In this document: positions 45,158 to 47,308 of the stretch, piece by piece | Layout: every line of letters starts with the position of its first letter | Position numbering within the stretch: position 1 is the first letter of the stretch | Virus record (IMG/VR): IMGVR_UViG_3300032116_000352 | Span: 1-47,308 of that record | Source of the DNA: a virus | Strand: one strand, 5' to 3' | DNA length: 47,308 bases | The notes under the pieces: model-generated | Told to the model about the DNA's origin: nothing | What the model saw: only the letters and a program-made list of their open reading frames with translations | The model's database searches: none | Program-made: the position numbers and the translations under genes

Positions 45158-45164
45158 ATAAATA
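45158..45164 (-). promoter_or_regulatory. TATTTAT start-proximal motif at the head of the baseplate operon
   Basis: The minus strand reads GGATATTTATATAT before the GTG at 45153. It lies right after the nrdA terminator, where a new promoter is expected for the downstream operon. This makes it the best-placed copy for a promoter role. Confidence 0.48.
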
Positions 45165-45175
45165 TCCACCTTTAT

Positions 45176-45205
45176 AAAACAAAAAATCCCGATTTCTCGG
45201 GATTT
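45176..45205 (-). terminator. Rho-independent terminator after nrdA
   Basis: A 9-bp stem (45184-45192 with 45197-45205) closes a TTTC loop. On the minus strand it is followed by TTTTTTGTTTT. It starts 3 nt after the nrdA stop codon (45209-45211) and separates nrdA from the baseplate operon. Confidence 0.88.
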
Positions 45206-45208
45206 ATG

Positions 45209-47308
45209 TTATGCTGAACATCCAAAACATTCTACCAAACTACTGTCGGGTCTTGGTGGTAAATTCATTTTACTGTAATCTACTTCGGGTAATGGTTGTG
45301 GTTTAACTTCTTGACTGATATCTACCGCCAAGTGTTTCGCTCCTGTTGAAATTGCCTTTGTTCTTACATAGTAACACAAAGTTTTCAATCCGTTTTCCCA
45401 AGCCTTAAAGTGAGATGAAGTAATTTTTGATACCGTTGGGTTTGCCAAATAGATATTCATAGATTGAGATTGGTCGATAAATGGTGCTCTATCAGACGAC
45501 ATATCAATTAGTTCTCTTTGAGAAATCTCCCAAATGGTTTTATACTTTTTCAAAAGATGTTCAATTCTTCTTACTTTTTTGTTGTAGTTTTTATCCTCAG
45601 CGTCCAAGTATTTGTTGAAGTTAATTGATTGGATTGAGCCTTCGTTTAAGATAATCTCATTTTTCACTTGTTCGTTCCAAATACCAATTTTTTCAAAGTC
45701 AGTGATAAGATATTTGTTTACAATCATAATTTCTCCACCAACAACTCGTCTATTGAATAACGCTGAGTGAGCGGGTTCTGTCATTTCATATGACCCTGTG
45801 ATTTTTGCAGACGATGCTACAGGCATCTGTGCTGTGGTAAGTGAATTACAAACACCAAAGAATTTAACACTTTCTTTGAGTGAGTTCCAATCCCACATTC
45901 CTGACAAATCACTCTCATTTAATCCCCACATATCAAATTGAAGTATTCCTTGAGACATTGGTGACCCTTTGAAGAAGTCGTATGGTAAATATTCTGCGGT
46001 TTTACACAAGTTATTTGATTCGTAAATCGCTCCGTAGTAGATGGTTTCAAAGATATCTTTGTTAAGTTTCTTTGCTTCATCAGAAGTGAAAACATAATCC
46101 ATTAAGTAAAACACATCTGCCAAACCTTGAGTTCCGATACCGATTGCTCTTTGTTCTAATCCACCTTTTTTACCTTTTTCTGTTGAGTAATAATTGATGT
46201 CGATAACCTTGTTAAGTGCTCTTACAACTTTACGAGTTTCTTCAAACAATCTTTGGAAATTAAACTTACCGTCCTCAACAAAGTTTTTCAAAATCATAGA
46301 AGATAGTGTACAAATCGCTGTTGTATTCTCGTCTGTATATTGGTAAATCTCATTACACAAGTTTGATTGTTTGATTACACCAATATTTTGATGGTTGGTC
46401 TTTTTGTTTGCATTATCTTTTGAACAAAGGTAAGGAACGCCAGTTTCAATTTGTGATTCAATAATCTTATACCACAACTCTTGAGCCTTGATTTTTTTTC
46501 CTAACCCTAAACTTACCGCCTTGTTATAATTCTCCTCATATTCCTCACCGTAACACTCTTGAAGTGGTTTTAATCCCGCCTTTAAAATATCATCAGGACA
46601 GAATAAATACCAATCTGATGACTCACGAACCGCTCTCATAAAGTTATCAGGTAACCACAAAGATGTGAAAAGGTCTCTTGCTCTTAACTCTTCAGGTCCT
46701 GTGTTTTTCTTGATGTCTAATAAATCAAAAATATCTCTGTGCCAAGGTTCGATATAGATGGCAGCACTACCAGGTCGTCTTCCTTGTTGGTTAAAGAACC
46801 TCAACGATTCATTTACGATTTTAAGATACTTTAATAATCCACCTGCAAATCCTCCTGATGAAGAAATACGAGTATCTTTTGACCTAATATTACTCATACA
46901 AAGTCCGATACCAGCAGCGTCAGAAGAGTATGTAGAGATATCTTTTAGTGTGTCCAATAATCCCTTTCTTGAATCATCGTTATTATAATGTAATACGCAA
47001 GACGCCAACTGTGGTACCTTTGTTCCCGCATTAATCATAATAGGGGTTGCGGGTGAGATAAGTTGGTTTGACAACGAATTGTAGTATTCAACTGCCTCTT
47101 CAAAAGATTTAGTAACCCATAAAGCAACTCTCATATACATATGTTGAGGTCTCTCAACTGATACGCCACTTGAGTTTTTGAGTAGATACATCTCTTGTAA
47201 TGAACGCCAAGCAAAGTAATCAAAATTATAATCCAATTCGTGGTTGATTACCTCATCAATTTTGTCTTTACCATAATATTTCATAGTCAAAATAAGGTCT
47301 TCATTGAT
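45209..47308 (-). CDS. nrdA: Class Ia ribonucleotide reductase, large (alpha) subunit; 5' part outside the window
   Basis: The protein reduces ribonucleoside diphosphates to deoxy forms together with a small subunit (NrdB) that is not in this window. The visible 699 residues contain PQLASCVLHY (first redox Cys), NLCNEI (active-site Asn, Cys, Glu), TAICTLSSM (second redox Cys), ARDLFTSLW and PVASSAKITGS. The C-terminal shuttle pair is ECFGCSA. The frame has no in-frame stop up to the right edge (it reads INEDLILTMKYYG), and family members have roughly 100 more residues before this point, including an ATP-cone. The gene is therefore cut by the window and the ATG at 47284 is probably not the true start. 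It ends in a strong terminator. Confidence 0.94.
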   Translation of the reverse strand: MNEDLILTMKYYGKDKIDEVINHELDYNFDYFAWRSLQEMYLLKNSSGVSVERPQHMYMRVALWVTKSFEEAVEYYNSLSNQLISPATPIMINAGTKVPQLASCVLHYNNDDSRKGLLDTLKDISTYSSDAAGIGLCMSNIRSKDTRISSSGGFAGGLLKYLKIVNESLRFFNQQGRRPGSAAIYIEPWHRDIFDLLDIKKNTGPEELRARDLFTSLWLPDNFMRAVRESSDWYLFCPDDILKAGLKPLQECYGEEYEENYNKAVSLGLGKKIKAQELWYKIIESQIETGVPYLCSKDNANKKTNHQNIGVIKQSNLCNEIYQYTDENTTAICTLSSMILKNFVEDGKFNFQRLFEETRKVVRALNKVIDINYYSTEKGKKGGLEQRAIGIGTQGLADVFYLMDYVFTSDEAKKLNKDIFETIYYGAIYESNNLCKTAEYLPYDFFKGSPMSQGILQFDMWGLNESDLSGMWDWNSLKESVKFFGVCNSLTTAQMPVASSAKITGSYEMTEPAHSALFNRRVVGGEIMIVNKYLITDFEKIGIWNEQVKNEIILNEGSIQSINFNKYLDAEDKNYNKKVRRIEHLLKKYKTIWEISQRELIDMSSDRAPFIDQSQSMNIYLANPTVSKITSSHFKAWENGLKTLCYYVRTKAISTGAKHLAVDISQEVKPQPLPEVDYSKMNLPPRPDSSLVECFGCSA

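Noticed and set aside
1-47308. tRNA genes and a replication origin
   Set aside because: Gaps are all under 100 nt and show no cloverleaf; no iteron or other origin-like structure was recognised.

Overview
The window is a 47.3-kb piece of an AT-rich, tightly packed genome of a tailed phage with a contractile, T4-like tail (myovirus type). The sequence supports this through a gp25-type and a gp6-type baseplate wedge protein, a gp46/gp47-type recombination nuclease pair, a primase, a class Ia ribonucleotide reductase, an amidase lysin and a very large block of tail and adhesin genes. The host is most likely a member of the Bacteroidota. One tail adhesin carries seven repeats of the SprB type known from gliding flavobacteria. 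The sigma factor resembles the short RpoD of that phylum. Two early-type promoters fit the Bacteroidota consensus (TTG/TTTG, about 20 bp, TAnnTTTG). Most starts lack a Shine-Dalgarno sequence. No terminase, capsid or DNA polymerase gene is in the window, so this is a partial genome.

Layout, left to right. (1) 98-6846, minus strand: structural or hypothetical proteins (one with a zinc ribbon and an EF-hand), two membrane proteins plus a membrane-anchored protein, an Amidase_2 lysin and a full-length sigma-70 factor. (2) 6900-7556, plus strand: one acidic protein, ending in a bidirectional terminator. (3) 7571-14857, minus strand: a replication and recombination operon running primase, PD-(D/E)XK nuclease, zinc-ribbon protein, gp47-like nuclease, three small proteins, gp46-like ATPase, then a putative restriction-endonuclease-like protein overlapping a beta-class DNA methyltransferase. 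(4) 14944-17265, plus strand: two adhesin-type proteins and a minimal nucleotidyltransferase, inserted against the surrounding direction. (5) 17262-45153, minus strand: a RuvC-like resolvase, then about 27 kb of tail and adhesin genes, many with Pro-Thr-rich linkers, ending upstream in the baseplate genes gp6-like and gp25-like. (6) 45209 to the right edge: nrdA, truncated by the window.

How the parts fit: the sigma factor probably redirects host RNA polymerase, and a recurrent TATTTAT motif 4-18 nt before at least ten gene starts is a candidate for a phage-specific promoter or leader signal. NrdA supplies deoxynucleotides, the primase and gp46/47-like proteins replicate and recombine DNA, and the RuvC-like protein could resolve branches. 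The methyltransferase and endonuclease-like pair may modify phage DNA and attack unmodified DNA. The tail block looks like a modular display system: SprB-like repeats, a YVTN-like beta-propeller, a PKD-like domain and several small Cys-rich modules are reused between proteins, joined by Pro-Thr linkers, and present on both strands. This modular, partly inverted adhesin locus is the most unusual part of the window.
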